Source: Eubacteriales Family XIII. Incertae Sedis bacterium (GTDB taxonomy: Bacteria > Bacillota > Clostridia > Peptostreptococcales > Anaerovoracaceae). From it: 44,464 bases of DNA. Below the pieces are notes generated by a model. That model saw only the letters and a list, made by a program, of their open reading frames with translations, had not been told where the DNA came from and did no database searches. The stretch is taken from assembly GCA_031276515.1 (NCBI GenBank), contig JAISMX010000026.1, positions 1-44,464 on the forward strand. The letters are read 5' to 3'. A program made the position numbers and the translations under genes. The number at the start of each line of letters is the position of its first letter. Position 1 is the stretch's first letter. Shown here piece after piece: positions 1 to 9,343 of the stretch.

Positions 1-672
1 AAGAACACGACGCTGGACACCTCCACGCTGGATCCGAATTCCGACGACAAGGGCCTGAAGCAGACGCGGCCGGCCTTCGGCGGCAACCTCATGGCCACGA
101 TCGTCTGCCCGCGCACGCGCCCGCAGATGGCGACGGTGCGCCCGGGCGTCATGACGCGGCGCGAGCGCGTCCCCGGCGCGAAGGGCGAGATCATCAACGT
201 GAGCCCGTCGCTGGCCGAGAGCGACATCAGAACCAAGGTCGTCGAGATCGTAAAGTCCGCGAAGGAGATCGTGTCGCTGACGGACGCCGACATCATCTGC
301 TCCGGCGGACGCGGACTCGGCGATCCCTCGGGCTTCAATCTGATCCGGAAATTCGCGGATAAAGTGGGAGGCGTTGTGGGCTCCTCGCGCGCGGCCGTGG
401 ACGCGGGCTGGATAGACCACTCGCATCAGGTGGGGCAGACGGGTACGACCGTCAAGCCCAAGATCTATTTCGCCTGCGGCATCTCGGGCGCGATACAGCA
501 TCTGGCGGGAATGCAGACCTCGGACATCATCGTCGCCATCAACAAGGACCCGGACGCTCCGATCTTCGAGGTGGCCGACTACGGCATAGTCGGCGATCTG
601 TACAAGGTGATTCCGCAGATCATAGAGGAGTGGGACAAGGCGGACGATCTCTACGAGGCGACGCTGCGCTGA
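1..672 (+). CDS. etfA: Electron transfer flavoprotein alpha subunit, 3' part
   Basis: This is the C-terminal 223 residues of EtfA; the reading frame is open from base 1 and the start lies outside the window. EtfA pairs with EtfB to carry electrons between acyl-CoA dehydrogenases and other redox partners. The FAD-binding domain is visible: the family block RPAFGGN (residues 24-30 of the fragment) followed by a stretch ending [13 protein letters not shown]. Next comes an [12 protein letters not shown]-like turn, an SRAAVDAGW motif, the VGQTG turn and an [10 protein letters not shown] segment, all hallmarks of the C-terminal FAD domain. A strong terminator follows 56 bases downstream, so this is the last gene of its operon, probably downstream of etfB. 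The identification is firm; the electron partner cannot be told from here. Confidence 0.95.
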   Translation, partial: KNTTLDTSTLDPNSDDKGLKQTRPAFGGNLMATIVCPRTRPQMATVRPGVMTRRERVPGAKGEIINVSPSLAESDIRTKVVEIVKSAKEIVSLTDADIICSGGRGLGDPSGFNLIRKFADKVGGVVGSSRAAVDAGWIDHSHQVGQTGTTVKPKIYFACGISGAIQHLAGMQTSDIIVAINKDPDAPIFEVADYGIVGDLYKVIPQIIEEWDKADDLYEATLR

Positions 673-727
673 CGCCGGATCGATTCCGCGCGGCCGCGCG
701 GCCGGCCGTGCCGACACGGAGAATGAA

Positions 728-774
728 GAAGCCCCCGCGAAAGGCGACGCGCCTTTCGCGGGGGCTTCTCTTCC
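728..774 (+). terminator. Rho-independent terminator after etfA
   Basis: A perfect 18-bp inverted repeat (728-745 and 751-768) encloses a 5-base loop and is followed by TCTTCC. The stem is very GC-rich (GCCCCCGCG core). The U tract is weak, but the stem strength and position just after the stop codon make termination of the etf transcript likely. Confidence 0.85.
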
Positions 775-916
775 GAGCGAAGGGTGCGTGGTGACGTTTC
801 GACACGCCAATCGCTCACTGCGCAAGGGTACAAAACAATGCTGTTCGCCGGACCGCTTGGGACGGATTGCCCTCCATTGCCTTCCCGGCCTCTCGGCCTC
901 GGCGGAGCAAAAATCA

Positions 917-945
917 TTGACAGCCTCAAAAACATGGTATATGCT
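917..945 (+). promoter_or_regulatory. Sigma-70-type promoter upstream of the NhaC gene
   Basis: A perfect -35 box TTGACA (917-922) is separated by 17 bases from TATGCT (940-945), which matches the -10 consensus at four of six positions. It points toward the antiporter gene, whose start is at 1228. Confidence 0.55.
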
Positions 946-1227
946 TAAAGCATCTCGAAACAAAAATTTCCCGGGCGGCGTATCTTGTTTTTTGCGCCGG
1001 TTCTGCACGTCGCCACAATCCCCCATCCATTGGAGAGGAGGATATCGAAGTATCGATCGACGTGGGATTTCAATGCCCGGCTATCGCGAATTGACGGCTT
1101 TGGGGGAGGCCGTCGGTTCGGTCGTCCGTCGCGGCGCGCTCTCGGCGCCCAACGCTTCGGTCGGCGCCAAAATTGAAAACATTCAAATTGGTGTATTATT
1201 AGGGATTTTTGAAGGGAGGATAGGAAT

Positions 1228-2718
1228 ATGGGCAGGAAGATACCCATGAACCAGGTCGCCATCGTCATGGTCGTAACGATTCTGCTGTTCTGCTACGCGC
1301 TCAATATTTTTCACAAGATCTTCTTCAACGGACAAGAAACGTCGCCGCTTTACTGCGGCTACGGCGAATTGCACATCCCGCTGATCCTTGCGGCCGCGGT
1401 CGCCGCGATCGTCGCGGTTCTCAACGGCTATAGATGGAAATTTCTTGAAAATGGCATCATCGCGGGCATATCGCGGGCCATGCAGGCCTGTCTCATTCTC
1501 ATGGTCGTCGGTATGCTGATCGGCTCGTGGATCGCCGCGGGCATCGTTCCCGCCATGATCTACTATGGCTTGATGATACTGAACCCCGCCATCTTTCTGG
1601 TGTCCAGCTGCATCATCTGCTCCATCGTTTCGCTGTCGACGGGTTCTTCGTGGACGACCGCCGGCACGATAGGCATCGCTCTGGTGGGCATCGGCATGGG
1701 CCTCGGCCTGAACCCGGCCATGGTCGCGGGTTCCATCGTGTCGGGCGCCTATTTCGGCGACAAGATGTCGCCGCTGTCGGATACGACGAACATGGCGCCG
1801 GCGGTCGCGGGCTCGAACCTCTTCGAGCACATACGCCACATGATATGGACCGTCACGCCCTCGCTCGTCATCGCGCTCGTGATCTACGCCGTCATGGGCA
1901 TAGGCAGGATGGGCGCCGACATGGACATGTCCGCCGTCGCGGAGCTTCAAGCCGCGCTCGCGGCGTCGTTCAACATCAGCCCGCTGCTGCTCATCCCGCC
2001 CGTGCTGGTCATCGTGATGGTCGCGCTCAAGGCGCCCGCGATCCCCGGCATGCTGGGCGGCGCCATCCTCGGCGTCATCATGGGGATGATCTTCCAGGGC
2101 GTTCCGCTTTCGGATTGGTTCGGCCTCTTGCATTACGGCTACGAATCGGCGACGGGCAACGCGGACATCGACGCGCTTTTAACAAGAGGTGGAATGAATT
2201 CCATGATGTGGACGGTCAATCTCATCATATGCGCGATGATGTTCGGCGGCATCATGGATTCCTCGGGCATGCTGGCGACCTTGGCCGAAGCCATGCTGAA
2301 GCTCGCGAAGAACGTGGGCGCCCTCGTCACGGTCACCGTGGTTTCCTGCATTCTCATGAACGTCATAGCCTCCGACCAGTATCTGTCGATCATCCTCACG
2401 GGCAGAATGTACAGGGAGGCTTTCGAGGACATGCGCCTCAAGAACAAGAACCTCTCCAGATGTCTCGAGGACTCCGGCACGCTCACGTCGCCGCTCGTTC
2501 CTTGGAACACCTGCGGCGCGACCATGCGCACTTTCCTCGGCGTGCCGACGATTCAGTACGCGCCCTTTGCCTTCCTGAACCTGCTCAATCCGCTCGTCTC
2601 GATATTCTATGGCTTCACGGGCATTTCCATGGAGAAGATGACGGAGGAGGAATATCAAGCCGTGCTTGAAAACAGGAAGATCGAAAAAGAGGCCGCGCTG
2701 CGGGCCGCGGAGGCTTAG
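1228..2718 (+). CDS. NhaC family Na+/H+ antiporter
   Basis: A 496-residue polytopic membrane protein with about 11-12 hydrophobic segments, the usual size for NhaC antiporters that exchange cytoplasmic Na+ for H+ (some members exchange malate/lactate or amino acids instead). Family signatures include the block around residues 130-140 with LSTGSSWTTAGT, the SGAYFGDKMSPLSDTTNMAP motif at about residues 171-190, and the late LEDSGTLTSPLVPWNTCG motif near residue 410-428. The start is supported by a GGGAGG ribosome site 9-10 bases upstream of the ATG. The gene stands alone behind a long leader. The family is firm; the transported substrate is not settled by sequence. Confidence 0.9.
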   Translation: MGRKIPMNQVAIVMVVTILLFCYALNIFHKIFFNGQETSPLYCGYGELHIPLILAAAVAAIVAVLNGYRWKFLENGIIAGISRAMQACLILMVVGMLIGSWIAAGIVPAMIYYGLMILNPAIFLVSSCIICSIVSLSTGSSWTTAGTIGIALVGIGMGLGLNPAMVAGSIVSGAYFGDKMSPLSDTTNMAPAVAGSNLFEHIRHMIWTVTPSLVIALVIYAVMGIGRMGADMDMSAVAELQAALAASFNISPLLLIPPVLVIVMVALKAPAIPGMLGGAILGVIMGMIFQGVPLSDWFGLLHYGYESATGNADIDALLTRGGMNSMMWTVNLIICAMMFGGIMDSSGMLATLAEAMLKLAKNVGALVTVTVVSCILMNVIASDQYLSIILTGRMYREAFEDMRLKNKNLSRCLEDSGTLTSPLVPWNTCGATMRTFLGVPTIQYAPFAFLNLLNPLVSIFYGFTGISMEKMTEEEYQAVLENRKIEKEAALRAAEA

Positions 2719-2890
2719 GCGCCGTTGCGAAACAGATGGTACACGATGTATGAACGGATCTTTGGATCGAGCTTCGATGTGATTTTGGAGCGATAAACCC
2801 ATGTGCGAGGCGTCCGGGCATCCGCTATGGAAAACCCGCCGCCTCGCTTCGTTGCAATAACGGGCTTGCCTCGGGCGGGCCTTGAGAGGC

Positions 2891-3847
2891 ATGGACAAAA
2901 AAACGGCGGAAGCGGTGCGGCGCATGGTCGAAAACGGATACGCGCGCGAGACGGACGGTTTTGAGGCGTTTTCCCTGCGCGACGGATGTTTGGCGCGCGG
3001 TTCCGCGGCGGGCGCGCCCGTACCCTTGAACACCGCGTTCGCGCTTGGGGTGATACGTCTCGCCGCGACGCTCGACTGTGATGTGTCGAAGGAACTCAAA
3101 AAGGAGCTGCGAACGGCTTTTGGCGCCGCGCCGGCCAAATCGCTGCTCCGCGAGGAAATGACGGCGATTCTGGCGCCGCCGCACGGCGCGCGCGGGCTGA
3201 AAATCGCGGCGGAAACGGGGCTTTTGCCCCACATCCTCGGCGCGGGCGTCTGGGAAAGTGCGCGCGGCGTCGAGCGCGAGGAATTCATGACGCTCGTCGA
3301 GAATTTGGAGCTGGCGCGCCCCGAGACGGCGTATCGCTGGGCGCTGCTGTTCCGCAGGTTCGACCGCAAGCGCATGGAAGCCGCCGTAATGGCGCTGCGC
3401 TTCGACGCCGACACGGAGAGGAAGCTGCTGAAAACCCTGCGCTACGCGGATAAGATATACTTTCTGAACACAAAGCTCGAATTCAAGCGATTCGTGAACC
3501 GCTGCGGCTTCGACGACTATTACTTCATAGACAGGGTCGCGCGGCAGGAAAAGAAGATCTTCGACCGCCGCGATTTGAAGATAGAAAACAGGCTGTACAT
3601 ACTCGAGGAAATCAAGGCCAAGGGCGAACCGCTCACGCGGGACGATTTGGCGGTCGGCGAGGCCGACCTTCTCGAAGGCGGAATTTGCGCCTCGGGGGAA
3701 GAGTGCGCGCGCATCCTGTCCTCGCTCATGGACCTTGTGATCGTAAAGCCGCGGAACAACAGACGCGACCTCCTGCTCGAGGAAGCCGCGCGGATCAAGA
3801 AAAATCCCTTGCGTCTCCTGACGAACAAGGTGAATTGGATAAAATGA
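2891..3847 (+). CDS. tRNA nucleotidyltransferase-like protein lacking the catalytic head
   Basis: A 318-residue protein resembling only the neck, body and tail of class II CCA-adding enzymes / poly(A) polymerases. Residues of about 45-120 match the family region that normally follows the head domain (hydrophobic helix, then REEMTAILAPPHGARGL and ETGLLPHIL). The C-terminal part carries an ADLLEGGICASGEECARILSSL segment, like the tail motif of the family. The N-terminal nucleotidyltransferase head with its GxGS and DxD residues is absent, and the 172 bases upstream cannot encode it. It may bind RNA without catalysis, be a relic, or have a new role. The downstream dehydratase gene overlaps its stop codon (ATGA), so the two are translationally coupled. 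Confidence 0.65.
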   Translation: MDKKTAEAVRRMVENGYARETDGFEAFSLRDGCLARGSAAGAPVPLNTAFALGVIRLAATLDCDVSKELKKELRTAFGAAPAKSLLREEMTAILAPPHGARGLKIAAETGLLPHILGAGVWESARGVEREEFMTLVENLELARPETAYRWALLFRRFDRKRMEAAVMALRFDADTERKLLKTLRYADKIYFLNTKLEFKRFVNRCGFDDYYFIDRVARQEKKIFDRRDLKIENRLYILEEIKAKGEPLTRDDLAVGEADLLEGGICASGEECARILSSLMDLVIVKPRNNRRDLLLEEAARIKKNPLRLLTNKVNWIK

Positions 3848-5847
3848 CGCGGCGCGGCGCCGCCCGTCGCGCCGAAAAGGGCGAGCCTTCGAATATGGTA
3901 AAATACATCCGCATAGCCGCGTTGATCCTGATCGACGCCGTTACGGTCAACATCTCATTCATACTGGCCTATCTCATGCGTTTTGATTTCAACGTGGAGT
4001 CGGAGCTTTTTTTGAATTACATCTCCGCTTACGCGGACAACATATTCGTTCTCACGGCCGCGGAGCTCGTCGTGTTCTTCGTCTGCGGCCTGTACCAGAG
4101 CCTTTGGCGCTACGCGGGCGCCGAGGAAATCGTGAAGATATTCGCCACGACCGGCATCGCGATCCTCGTATGCATCAGCTATATGCATTTCATGCAGCAG
4201 CCGGTTCCGAGGAGCGTGTTCATCATGAGCTTCGTCCTGAACGTCTTCTTTGTGGGCGGCGTGCGGATCATGTACCGGCTCTTTCGGACGATTCGGCAGC
4301 AAAAGGGTTTCAATCTGCGCGGTCTGCTGATACGATTCGGAAGCATGGAGCTCGTCGGCGGCAACGTTTCCAAGGTGATGGTCGTGGGCGCGGGCGACGC
4401 GGGGGCGTCGATGATCAAGGAGATACGGCGTCACCCCGAATACGGCAAGAAGGTCGTCGCGGTCATAGACGACGATCCTTCCAAGCGGGGCAAGCGCATC
4501 GTGGGCGTGAAGATCGCCGGCGGCCGGAAGGATATACGAAGCACGGCGCGGCGCTGCGGCGCGGACGAGATCATCATCGCCATTCCTTCGGCCACGAAAA
4601 AAGAAATTCAAGCCATCGTCAACGAGTGCAACAAGACGCGCTGCAAGCTCAAGATATTGCCGGGTCTCATAGACCTGATCAACGAGAACGTGAGCATCAA
4701 CACGCTGCGCGACGTGGACATAGAGGATTTGCTCGGCCGGGACCCCGTGCAGGTCAATCTGCGCGAGATCAGCGGCTACATCGAGGGGCGCATCGTCATG
4801 GTGACGGGCGGCGGCGGTTCCATCGGCTCGGAACTGTGCCGGCAGCTCGCGACCTTCCGCCCCAGGCGGCTCGTGGCGGTCGATATCTATGAGAATTCCG
4901 CGTTCGAGCTGGCGGAGGAGATGAAAACGCGATTCCCGACGCTCGCCTTCGAGGTGGCCATCGCCTCGGTGCGCAGCAGGAAGCGCATGGAGGACGTGTT
5001 TCGCAAATACATGCCGCACGTCATCTTCCACGCGGCGGCGCACAAGCACGTTCCGCTCATGGAGCTGAACCCCAAGGAGGCCGTGGTCAACAACATCCTC
5101 GGCACCGCCAACATGGTCGCTCTGGCGGACGCCTTCGCCGTCGAGCGCTTCGTGATGATCTCCACGGACAAAGCCGTGAATCCGACGAATGTGATGGGCG
5201 CGACCAAGCGGATCGCGGAGATGATTTTGCAGGAGAGAAACCGCAGATCCAGAACCACGAACTTCACCGCCGTTCGCTTCGGCAACGTGCTCGGCAGCAA
5301 CGGCAGCGTGATTCCCGTATTCAGGAAGCAGATCGAAAACGGAGGCCCCGTCACCGTGACGCATCCCGAAGTCACGCGCTACTTCATGACCATACCCGAG
5401 GCGGTGCAGCTCGTGATACAGGCGGGCGCGATGGCCGAGCGGAGCGGGATGTTCATACTCGACATGGGCGAGCCGATACGCATCATAGACCTCGCGGAGA
5501 ACGTCATACGCCTCTCGGGCTACAGGCCCTACGAGGACATCGACATCGTGATCACGCAGCTTCGCCCCGGCGAGAAGCTGCACGAAGAGTTGATCTTGGA
5601 GGCCGAATCCGCCAAGCCCACGAGCCACGAGAAGATTTTCACGGGAACGCCGCCGCCGCCCTCGGAGGCGCTGCTCGCGCTGCTCGACGGCGCTCGCCCG
5701 CTCAAGGAGGTCGTGTACGGCCCGGTGATGGGGATGAAGGACGAACAGGTGAAGGAATGGCTCCGCTCCTTGGCGCCGACCTATACGATAGCGAAGAAAA
5801 AGACGGAGATGAGAGGAGTTGTGATCGAAAATGACGAAGGAGAATGA
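3844..5847 (+). CDS. Membrane-bound UDP-sugar 4,6-dehydratase, CapD/PglF type
   Basis: A 667-residue nucleoside-diphosphate-sugar epimerase/dehydratase used in making capsular or glycan precursors, typically converting UDP-GlcNAc to a 4-keto-6-deoxy sugar. Four N-terminal transmembrane helices (to about residue 145) are followed by a CoA-binding-type Rossmann domain with GAGDAGASMIKE near residue 181. The catalytic SDR domain comes next, with the NAD motif VTGGGGSIGSE near 319 and the STDKAVNPTNVMGATK block near 440-455, where the usual Tyr is Met as in this subfamily. The ATG at 3844 overlaps the upstream stop; an in-frame ATG at 3895, nearer the first helix, is an alternative. The gene overlaps glucose-6-phosphate isomerase by 17 bases, tying sugar-phosphate and envelope-sugar synthesis together. 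Confidence 0.88.
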   Translation: MTRRGAARRAEKGEPSNMVKYIRIAALILIDAVTVNISFILAYLMRFDFNVESELFLNYISAYADNIFVLTAAELVVFFVCGLYQSLWRYAGAEEIVKIFATTGIAILVCISYMHFMQQPVPRSVFIMSFVLNVFFVGGVRIMYRLFRTIRQQKGFNLRGLLIRFGSMELVGGNVSKVMVVGAGDAGASMIKEIRRHPEYGKKVVAVIDDDPSKRGKRIVGVKIAGGRKDIRSTARRCGADEIIIAIPSATKKEIQAIVNECNKTRCKLKILPGLIDLINENVSINTLRDVDIEDLLGRDPVQVNLREISGYIEGRIVMVTGGGGSIGSELCRQLATFRPRRLVAVDIYENSAFELAEEMKTRFPTLAFEVAIASVRSRKRMEDVFRKYMPHVIFHAAAHKHVPLMELNPKEAVVNNILGTANMVALADAFAVERFVMISTDKAVNPTNVMGATKRIAEMILQERNRRSRTTNFTAVRFGNVLGSNGSVIPVFRKQIENGGPVTVTHPEVTRYFMTIPEAVQLVIQAGAMAERSGMFILDMGEPIRIIDLAENVIRLSGYRPYEDIDIVITQLRPGEKLHEELILEAESAKPTSHEKIFTGTPPPPSEALLALLDGARPLKEVVYGPVMGMKDEQVKEWLRSLAPTYTIAKKKTEMRGVVIENDEGE

Positions 5848-7102
5848 GACGAAAAACACCTTGACTTTGGAGCTTTTGGGTTGTCCTTCCGTGAGCGATG
5901 CCGAGCTCGCGCGGATCGAGGAGATACACGAGGGCCTTACGTCGGGCGACGAGGCGTTCACGGGCTGGGTCGGCCTGCCTTATAAGGGGGAGAGCGAGGA
6001 AACGGCGCGGCTCAAAGCCGCCGCCGCGCGCATCGGCTCGCAATGCGGAGTCTTGGCGGTGGTCGGCATAGGCGGCTCCTACCTCGGCGCGCGGGCGGCG
6101 CTCGAGATGTGCGGCGCGGGCGGCGCGGCGCCGGGCGGCGCGGCGCCGGGCGGCGCCGAAATCCTGTTCGCGGGCCAGAACATCAGCGGCACATACCACG
6201 CGGAGCTGATCGACCGGCTCAAGGACGAGGATTTCTGCGTCTGCGTCATATCCAAATCGGGAACGACGACGGAGCCCAACATCGCCTTCGCGATACTCAA
6301 GGATCTGCTGATCAAGCGCCATGGCAGGGCGGAGGCCGCGAAGCGCGTCTACGCGATCACCGACCCCGAGGGCGGAACCCTGCGGGCCGAAACGGAGGCC
6401 GAGGGCTACGAGAGCTTCGTCATCCCGCCGGACGTCGGCGGCAGGTATTCGGTGCTCAGCCCCGTCGGCCTGTTGCCCATGGCCGCCGCGGGCATCGACG
6501 TGGACGCGGTGCTGGCCGGCGCGCGGAGGGCCGCGGCGGACGACCTGCGCGGCTTGGCCGCGCGGCTGGCCGCCACGCGCAAGGCCCTGGCGGACGGCGG
6601 CAAGACGGTCGAGATATTCGAGCACTACGAGCCGGCGCTGTTCTCCTTCGCCGAATGGCTGAAACAGCTCTACGGCGAGAGCGAGGGCAAGGAGGGCAAG
6701 GGCCTCTTTCCCGCCGCGCTGTCCTTCAGCACCGACCTGCACTCCATGGGCCAATTCCTGCAGGAAGGCAATCAAATCTTCTTTGAGACGCTGCTGGACG
6801 TCAAGGCGCCGCCGCGCGATGTGCTCGTGCCGGCGGGCGCCGACCCGCTGCTCGCGGGCAAGAGCATGAACGAGATCAACCGCGCCGCCGCGGAGGGCGT
6901 CATAGCGGCGCATCGGGCCGCCGGCATACCCATCGCGCGCGTGGGCGTTCCCGATCTGTCGCCCCACAGCTTCGGCGCGCTCGCGTATTTCTTCGAGCTG
7001 ACCTGCGCGTACACCGCGAGGTTGATGGGCGTCGATCCCTTCAACCAGCCGGGCGTTGAACAGTACAAACGCGAGATGAAACGCCTATTGACAAATAATT
7101 AA
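5831..7102 (+). CDS. pgi: Glucose-6-phosphate isomerase
   Basis: A 423-residue cytoplasmic enzyme interconverting glucose-6-phosphate and fructose-6-phosphate; the length is typical of the compact bacterial form. Visible signatures are VGIGGSYLGARA, the phosphate-binding KSGTTTEP, GGRYSVLSPVGLLP, DLHSMGQF and the C-terminal QPGVEQYK with its catalytic lysine. The start lies inside the end of the upstream dehydratase gene, so the two genes form one operon. An oddity is an alanine/glycine/proline-rich loop (GGAAPGGAAPGG) encoded by a perfect 15-base tandem duplication. Confidence 0.95.
   Translation: MTKENETKNTLTLELLGCPSVSDAELARIEEIHEGLTSGDEAFTGWVGLPYKGESEETARLKAAAARIGSQCGVLAVVGIGGSYLGARAALEMCGAGGAAPGGAAPGGAEILFAGQNISGTYHAELIDRLKDEDFCVCVISKSGTTTEPNIAFAILKDLLIKRHGRAEAAKRVYAITDPEGGTLRAETEAEGYESFVIPPDVGGRYSVLSPVGLLPMAAAGIDVDAVLAGARRAAADDLRGLAARLAATRKALADGGKTVEIFEHYEPALFSFAEWLKQLYGESEGKEGKGLFPAALSFSTDLHSMGQFLQEGNQIFFETLLDVKAPPRDVLVPAGADPLLAGKSMNEINRAAAEGVIAAHRAAGIPIARVGVPDLSPHSFGALAYFFELTCAYTARLMGVDPFNQPGVEQYKREMKRLLTNN
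6119..6157 (+). repeat. 15-bp tandem repeat inside pgi
   Basis: The unit GGCGGCGCGGCGCCG occurs twice back to back (6119-6133 and 6134-6148), followed by a partial third copy. It keeps the frame and encodes a Gly-Ala-Pro loop, probably made by slippage. Confidence 0.8.
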
Positions 7103-7116
7103 CAATATTGTAATAT
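7088..7116 (+). promoter_or_regulatory. Sigma-70-type promoter for the 3-hydroxybutyryl-CoA dehydrogenase gene
   Basis: TTGACA at 7088-7093, a 17-base spacer and TAATAT at 7111-7116. The -35 box overlaps the last codons of pgi, and the start codon of the next gene is 60 bases downstream. Confidence 0.7.
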
Positions 7117-7176
7117 GGAAATGTGGAATTTGTAAGCATAACAGCTGTTTTTAATGAAAGAAAGGGGACGAAAGCA

Positions 7177-8022
7177 ATGAAAAAGATAGGCGTGTTAGGA
7201 ACCGGAACCATGGGCGCGGGCATCATACAGGTTCTCGCGCAGAACGGCTACGAGGTGGTCCTGCGGGCCAGGCGCCAGACCTCCGTGGACAACGGCATAG
7301 CCGCCGTCACGAAGAACCTCGAAAAGCTGGTCGCGAAGGAAAAGCTCGCCGCGGCGGACAAGGACGCCATACTCGCCCGCGTCAAAGGTTCGACGGACAT
7401 AAGCATCGTCGCGGACGCGGATCTGATCATCGAGGCGGCCACAGAGGAAATGGAGTCCAAGAAGGCGCTGTTCGCGGAGCTCGACAAGCTTTGCGGCCCG
7501 AACACCATCCTCGCGACGAACACCTCTTCGCTGTCCATCACGGAGATCGCGTCCGCGACGAACAGACCCGACAAGATCATAGGCATGCACTTCTTCAATC
7601 CCGTTCCCATGATGAAGCTGATCGAGATCATCAAGGGCTTGGCCACCTCGGAGGAGACGAAGAAGACCATCGTGGAGCTCGCCGTAAAGATCGGAAAGAC
7701 CCCCGTCGAGGTCGATGAAGCGCCCGGTTTCGTCGTGAACAGGGTGCTCGTCCCGATGATCAACGAAGCCATCGGCATTCTGGCCGACGGCGTCGCCTCG
7801 GCGGCCGACATCGACGAGGCCATGAAGCTCGGCGCGAACCACCCGATGGGGCCCTTGGCGCTCGGCGATCTGATCGGTCTCGACGTATGCCTCGCCATCC
7901 TGGAGGTGCTGCACAAGGAATTCGGCGACGACAAGTACAGGCCGCACGTTTTGCTGCGCAAAAAGGTGCGCGGCGGGGAGTTGGGCAGGAAGTCGGGCAA
8001 GGGCTTCTTTGAATACAAGTAA
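7177..8022 (+). CDS. hbd: 3-hydroxybutyryl-CoA dehydrogenase
   Basis: A 281-residue soluble enzyme that reduces acetoacetyl-CoA to 3-hydroxybutyryl-CoA in butyrate-type fermentation, or works in the reverse sense in acyl-CoA oxidation. It shows the N-terminal Rossmann motif GTGTMGAGI and the substrate-domain signature [17 protein letters not shown], with the catalytic His. It also has the [11 protein letters not shown] block and the C-terminal [12 protein letters not shown] typical of the family. An AAAGGGG ribosome site precedes the ATG. The gene has its own promoter, and a large palindromic element follows its stop codon. The function is firm and fits the etf gene nearby. Confidence 0.94.
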   Translation: MKKIGVLGTGTMGAGIIQVLAQNGYEVVLRARRQTSVDNGIAAVTKNLEKLVAKEKLAAADKDAILARVKGSTDISIVADADLIIEAATEEMESKKALFAELDKLCGPNTILATNTSSLSITEIASATNRPDKIIGMHFFNPVPMMKLIEIIKGLATSEETKKTIVELAVKIGKTPVEVDEAPGFVVNRVLVPMINEAIGILADGVASAADIDEAMKLGANHPMGPLALGDLIGLDVCLAILEVLHKEFGDDKYRPHVLLRKKVRGGELGRKSGKGFFEYK

Positions 8023-8025
8023 TGT

Positions 8026-8174
8026 TACTACTCAAACCCCACGCCATTTTTGCCCATCTCGGAACCTGCCGTCCCATATTGGCTTCCTCACGTACGTCTT
8101 ATGTACGCTCCGGGAGCCAAATGGAACGGCAGAACCCGATCTGAACAAAACTGACGCGGCGTTCGAGTAGTTTT
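8026..8174. repeat. Long imperfect palindrome, copy 1 of a dispersed repeat
   Basis: About 150 bases fold into one long imperfect hairpin. The ends are CTACTC and GAGTAG. The middle pairs CTGCCGT with ACGGCAG, and the tip pairs GGCTTCC-type and GGGAGCC-type arms around ACGTAC and GTACGC. Two segments of its left arm (8030-8052 and 8053-8069) recur exactly, in inverted orientation, at 17598-17620 and 17554-17570. This suggests a small mobile palindromic element (REP- or MITE-like). It may also act as a transcription barrier after hbd. Confidence 0.7.
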
Positions 8175-8230
8175 GATTGGTATCTTTGGAGCAGGGATCT
8201 TGCATTCAAAAGGGGAGAGGATTTTATCGG

Positions 8231-9319
8231 ATGAAATCGCGCAGATCCAAATACGCCGCGGGAGGCTTACCCATGGGCTTTCGCGTCGTCGACGTACCGG
8301 CGAAGAGACGCAGCTTCGGATGGGGCAAGACGTTTTTAATCGGTTTCGTCGCGTTCGTGGTTTTGCTGGTTCCGGCGATGTTCGGAATCTCGAAGCTTTT
8401 CGCGAAGCCGATTCTGGGCGGCGAGGGGGCGCTGTCGGATGAGGTGAAGACATCGCAGCTCGACCCGGACGATCCGAATTACGACATATTCAAAAATACC
8501 GAGCGGCTCAACATATTGCTGCTCGGGCTCAACGGGAAGCTGACCGACACGATCATGCTCGGCAGCTACAACCTGAAAGAGCAGCAAGTGGACATCATTT
8601 CCATACCCCGGGACACTTATTACGAGCGCCCCGAGGCGAAAGACGCGGCGCAGCGCAAGATCAACGCCGTCTACGGTTCGAGCGGCGTGGACGGCACGGC
8701 GGCCGCCGTGCGGGACGTGCTGGGCGGGATACCGATCGACTATTACGTCGTCGTGGATTTCGAGGGGGTCGCAAAGGCCGTCGACGCCATAGGCGGCGTC
8801 ACCGTGAACATCCCCATCGACATGAATTACGACGATCCTTACGCGAAGCCGCCGCTCCACATACATTTCCAAAAAGGCGAACAGACCCTGAACGGCGAGG
8901 ACGCCGTCAAATTCCTGCGATTCAGGAAGAACAACAACGGCGGCGGCTATCCAAGCCAGGACATCGGACGGACGGAGGCGCAGCGCGCGTTCATGAAGGC
9001 GGCGTTCAAGAAGGCCCTCGGCCCGAATCTGCCGAACCTCGTGAAGACCGTCATGGAGAACGTGGAATCCGATCTGACGATCGGCGCGGCCGGTCTGCTC
9101 GCCATCAAGCTTGCGGGCCTCGACGCGGAGAACATCCGCGGACACTATCTGGAAGGCGAAGACGGCAAGAAAGATCGCCTAAATTACTGGTTTGTCGACA
9201 AAGAGGCCGCCTTGGCGATGGTCGACGGCATCTACAATCCGCCGCCGGAAGAACCGCCGGCCGAGGAACCGGCGGAGGGTGCGGCCGGGGAAGCGCCGGC
9301 GCCGGCGGCCGGGGAATAG
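8231..9319 (+). CDS. LytR-CpsA-Psr (LCP) family wall-polymer ligase
   Basis: A 362-residue protein with a short basic cytoplasmic start and one membrane helix (about residues 37-58); the rest is outside the cell. The LCP catalytic domain spans about residues 85-300, with the motifs [38 protein letters not shown] and the arginine-bearing FLRFRKN. LCP proteins transfer teichoic acids, capsule or other glycopolymers from lipid carriers to peptidoglycan. The C-terminal tail is Pro/Glu/Ala-rich low-complexity sequence. The ATG at 8231 follows a GGGGAGAGGA stretch. A paralogue follows immediately downstream. Confidence 0.9.
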   Translation: MKSRRSKYAAGGLPMGFRVVDVPAKRRSFGWGKTFLIGFVAFVVLLVPAMFGISKLFAKPILGGEGALSDEVKTSQLDPDDPNYDIFKNTERLNILLLGLNGKLTDTIMLGSYNLKEQQVDIISIPRDTYYERPEAKDAAQRKINAVYGSSGVDGTAAAVRDVLGGIPIDYYVVVDFEGVAKAVDAIGGVTVNIPIDMNYDDPYAKPPLHIHFQKGEQTLNGEDAVKFLRFRKNNNGGGYPSQDIGRTEAQRAFMKAAFKKALGPNLPNLVKTVMENVESDLTIGAAGLLAIKLAGLDAENIRGHYLEGEDGKKDRLNYWFVDKEAALAMVDGIYNPPPEEPPAEEPAEGAAGEAPAPAAGE

Positions 9320-9343
9320 CGCGCTCTCCGCGCGCCATTCCCC
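9312..9343 (+). other. Stem-loop at the end of the first LCP gene
   Basis: GGGGAAT and GCGCGC arms pair with GCGCGC and ATTCCCC across the stop codon, with no T tract after it. It may stabilise the mRNA end or cause partial termination. The following bases up to the second LCP gene hold nothing else I could support. Confidence 0.4.

Larger units (their letters stand above)
673..1227. other. Intergenic region between etfA and the NhaC gene
   Basis: Apart from the etfA terminator and the promoter listed separately, no convincing gene is present in these 555 bases. Short open frames on both strands lack ribosome binding sites and recognisable motifs. A second, weaker promoter-like stretch lies at about 1172-1198 (TTGAAA, 15-base spacer, TATTAT), closer to the antiporter gene. 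The long distance from the upstream promoter to the start codon (about 280 bases) leaves room for a leader, but no known riboswitch was recognised. Confidence 0.5.

Noticed and set aside
788-1249. Open frame of about 150 codons between etfA and the NhaC gene
   Set aside because: It starts near the terminator, has no ribosome site and no recognisable motif, and its end overlaps the real antiporter gene and its ribosome site.
1243-2133. Long open frames on the opposite strand of many genes
   Set aside because: They are mirror frames caused by high GC at third codon positions: the proteins are rich in Arg/His/Asp, have no ribosome sites, and lie entirely inside well-identified genes.
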